In this document: piece by piece, positions 61,395-64,000 of the stretch
Position numbering within the stretch: position 1 is the stretch's first letter
Layout: every line of letters starts with the position of its first letter
Assembly: GCA_905250125.1 (NCBI GenBank)
Contig: CAJNOL010000444.1
Span: 1-64,000 of the forward strand
Direction of reading: 5' to 3'
Source: Rotaria sordida
Lineage: Eukaryota > Rotifera > Eurotatoria > Philodinida > Philodinidae
Length of the DNA stretch: 64,000 bases
The notes under the pieces: generated by a model
Databases searched by the model: none
Seen by the model: the letters and a program-made list of their open reading frames with translations, nothing else
Told to the model about the DNA's origin: nothing
Position numbers and translations under genes: made by a program

Positions 61395-62732
61395 GATGTT
61401 GTTACGTCTGGACTCGGTCTCTCAGTATCAGACATAAGTTATTCCATTGGTAGGGTTGACCTAAATGCTGGATTAGTTGGGGTTGATATAATTGCACCAT
61501 TGGGCAATTTTAAATTGGATCCAAACGCAGCATGTTTAGAAAATGTAAGTGATATTACAAAAGAAAACTTGACTATTACTGCTACGTCTACACTTGAATT
61601 TGCGTCAACGGGTGTAAGTTACTCTATTGATGGAATTAACTTAAATGCTACGTTAGATAGAGTTGACATAAATACACAATTGGGAAATTTTAAACTTGAT
61701 CCAACAGCTTCATGCTTAGAAGATGTAAATAATATTGCAAAGGGATACTTGATTGATTATGTTAAGCCTACACTTGATCTCTCGTCACCAGATGTAAGTT
61801 ATTCTATTGGTGGGGTTGATATAAATGCTGGATTACATGGAATTGATATAAATACACCATTGGGAAATATTAAAATCGATCCAACAGCATCATATTTAGA
61901 AAATGTCAATAATATTGCAAAAGGATACTTGACTGATGCCGTTACGTCTGTACTCGGCCCATCGTTACTAAATGAAAGTTATTCTATTGGTGGAGTTGAC
62001 TTAAATGCTGGATTAGATGGAGTCGGTATAGATACACCATTGGGGAATATTAAAATCGATCCAACAGCATCATGTACTGAAAATATAACAAATGCTGTAA
62101 CAGGACTCTTGGCTGATAGTGTTAATCAAGAAATTGATCAACTTTGTTCTGGTTTCAATAATACCGCACGTATACAGACAGATGGCTCAGTTTATTCTGA
62201 TGGTACAACTTCTCTTTTAGCATGCCAAGTTAATGCTGGTGCAACCATTGAAAGAGATGGCCTTAAAGCGAATGCTCAAGCAGATGGATCTCTTTCTAAA
62301 CACAAATTAGGAGATGCTGATATTAGCGTTGGTCACGGACAAGCTTATGCGAAAGCATCCGTAGGAGCTGATGGAGTAAAGGTTGTGGCTGGTGGAGAAA
62401 TAAATGCTGTGACTTTAGAGCATAAAAATGTTCAAGCAAAAATTGGATTGAGTGCTAAAACTGGGGTTGAAGTATCCACAACGAATATTAGTGGAACTGT
62501 TCTTGGACTTGGACTGAATGTTGGGACAGACGGGGTTGGTATAAGTACACCTATTGGAAGTATAAACTCAAAATTTTGGTAAAAAAAACTTAATACTTCT
62601 TTGAAAGAAATAATATCGGATGCTGTTATTATAATCGGAACGCTTTTACAATACCTTAACTCATCGTAACTATGATGAGATTCATATGAAACCATTTTGC
62701 AATATTTTTGTTTCGTGTTATATCACTATCGA

Positions 62733-62800
62733 AGGGTGTGGGTGTGGGTCGGTGTAGTATAAATTAAAATACAACCCACACCTCACCCACACCCCACCCT
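62733..62800. repeat. Telomere-like GT/AC hairpin tract
   Basis: GGGTGTGGGTGTGGGTCGGTG is followed, after an AT spacer of about 20 bp, by AACCCACACCTCACCCACAC and CCCACCC. The two halves are complementary and could form a hairpin. The left half contains consecutive TGTGGG units, the most telomere-like tract in the window. Confidence 0.8.
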
Positions 62801-62837
62801 TGCTTTTCGTGCGAAGATTCATTCAAAATCTAACAAC

Positions 62838-62999
62838 ATGAACACCAATTCACTCTGTGTACAAGTAGAAAGTTCGAAAGGACGAACATCCCATGTTCAA
62901 CAACTGAAATCATTCTGTCAAGATACTGACGATATTGTCGTCGGTAAACTAGGATTGAACGAATTCGACATTGGCGATGTCAAATCGTTGAAGCACTAG
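62838..62999 (+). CDS. Short open frame, possible gene fragment
   Basis: The ATG-started frame encodes 53 residues: MNTNSLCVQVESSKGRTSHV, then a VQQLKSFCQDTDDIVVGKLG segment, ending GDVKSLKH. Its composition is protein-like, and it stands out from the surrounding AT-rich sequence. It starts 38 bp after the telomere-like hairpin. I do not recognise the product; it may be a fragment of a larger gene, a small gene, or chance. Confidence 0.3.
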   Translation: MNTNSLCVQVESSKGRTSHVQQLKSFCQDTDDIVVGKLGLNEFDIGDVKSLKH

Positions 63000-64000
63000 T
63001 CAGATGCTTTTGAATTATTTCCGATACTTATTTATTCACTTTTCGATCCTTATGATATCGTATTCTGACATGTAAAATGTTTTGACAAACACATTTTCAA
63101 ATATACGAAATATATGAAAACAATTTTGAAAAGTATAACGGATTAAATCACAGCATTTCATCTGAGTATGGTTCGATAGAAACTGTTGGGATTTTTTGAA
63201 TTGAATTGAATTTTTTCTTTGTTGTTGATTTTATTTTTTGATAAGTTAAATTATGTTTGAGCAACGATGTTGACTTTGTCAAACTAAATACATTTATGTT
63301 CACATTCAAACCTAACTTCAACACACCTACACACACATACGCGTAAAACTTATCTTCCATCTTCTGTTCTTTTTTTTGATTGATTTGAAATATATGATAA
63401 TGGCATGAGGAAGGCAGTTAAGTAGATTTGATGTATTCTATTAGTTTTTAAGAAACTCGTTTATCTTCCAAAAATATTCAGAAGACAGGCATAATGGAAA
63501 TAATGAACATAACGGACATAGTGGAAAAATCGAGGTACCTTTCTGTAGCCTAAACACTTAAGCGATGCGCTCCGTGTGCATTCATCCTCATCTTAACGAG
63601 AGAAAGATGCTCTCTGAATGTTTCCATCCTCGTTCTCGCTTATCCGAATATCATCATAACTAAATGACTCTCAGGGCAAACTCACCTAGTTTCCTAATGA
63701 CCCACATTATGTTTCTGAAATTCATCTAATTTCCGAAAAATCATCCAGTTTCGGAAACTTATCTGATTTCTCGGAAAACCATATAGAACATCATATAAAG
63801 TTGTTCACCTTGAACTGTTCGTTTAAAGCATGTTTTAGAAAATGATGAACGTTATTATACATATGGATAAAAAAAAACATTATTTTATAGAACATAAAAA
63901 GACCCATGTTTTGAAAAAATTAAGCTTGAACAAATGAATATCAAGAGAGATAGGCTTATTAATTGTGGGACACCTGTTAGTTTTGACTCTCAGTTGTAAA
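63000..64000. other. Gene-free right end
   Basis: AT-rich sequence with an AC-rich patch at about 63300-63345 (ACACACCTACACACACATACGCG) that weakly resembles the GT/AC tracts. Near 63700-63780, words such as ATCTAATTTCCGAAAAATCAT repeat imperfectly. No gene is seen. Confidence 0.5.

Larger units (their letters stand above)
61001..62582 (+). pseudogene. 60-residue-repeat Gly/Asp-rich protein gene, interrupted by a transposon
   Basis: The first reading frame runs from the ATG at 61001 to a stop just beyond 61350; a second, shifted by +1, runs to 62582. A 108-bp element plus its 10-bp duplication (118 nt) lies exactly at the break. Without those 118 nt the gene would be one frame of 487 residues. 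Most of it is five tandem 60-residue units, exactly 180 nt apart at 61441, 61621, 61801 and 61981. Each has the pattern SYSIGGVDLNAGLDGVGI, then TPLGNIKIDPTASCLENV and a helical linker. After residue ~380 comes a Gly/Ala-rich beta-like region (ADGSLSKHKLGDAD, ISVGHGQAYAKASVGADG), which ends in a half unit (GLNVGTDGVGISTPIGS). No signal peptide or membrane segment is seen. I do not recognise the family. The insertion probably kills this copy. Confidence 0.8.

Noticed and set aside
1..64000. tRNA or rRNA genes
   Set aside because: No recognisable tRNA A/B-box pair with cloverleaf arms and no rRNA-like conserved stretch was found by eye; short or divergent ones could be missed.

Overview
This window is animal nuclear DNA: AT-rich, intron-bearing, gene-sparse and full of DNA transposons. 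Several features point to a bdelloid rotifer (Adineta/Rotaria type). These are dispersed tracts resembling the bdelloid telomere unit TGTGGG, a broken NHL-repeat gene, a solitary rhodopsin-like GPCR, an F-box gene, many non-autonomous elements, and intron-dense conserved genes. The clade assignment is inference; no search was run.

Layout. Bases 1-2090 are one arm of a ~2 kb inverted repeat whose partner is 50249-52262. A broken NHL-repeat gene abuts the first arm. A seven-exon vigilin (HDLBP) gene lies on the minus strand (4080-10796). A 17-exon TGFBRAP1/Vps3 gene diverges from it on the plus strand (14212-26590); its intron 2 hosts a small gene for a secreted, probably GPI-anchored Cys-rich protein. 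For both conserved genes every exon phase was checked and closes, giving about 1213 and 857 residues, close to the human proteins.

From 26.6 to 31 kb are a decayed MULE-like element and a dead non-LTR reverse transcriptase split in motif A by another element. A two-exon F-box gene (31282-33696) follows. Then come an SSNA1 pseudogene, a large snapback repeat, a lipocalin gene, and a nearly complete but dead MULE transposon with an 8-bp target duplication and an intron-containing FLYWCH/MULE transposase (39117-42190). A Tc1/mariner-type element carrying a nested palindromic element (43731-45375), a minisatellite and a hairpin lead to a RING/TRAF-type E3 ligase gene and the GPCR gene. After the second repeat arm is an MRS2-type mitochondrial magnesium channel gene. 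The right end holds old duplicated non-coding segments and a gene for a 60-residue-repeat protein that a 108-bp palindromic element has interrupted, leaving a perfect 10-bp target duplication.

Functional themes. Vigilin, TGFBRAP1, SSNA1 and MRS2 are ordinary housekeeping families with no evident functional link. The accessory genes (F-box, lipocalin, RING, GPCR, repeat protein) have few introns and are less AT-biased at third codon positions by eye. The most notable material is the set of precisely bounded insertions, the simple-repeat-ended MULE family, the telomere-like G/T-A/C hairpins, and the 60-residue-repeat protein.
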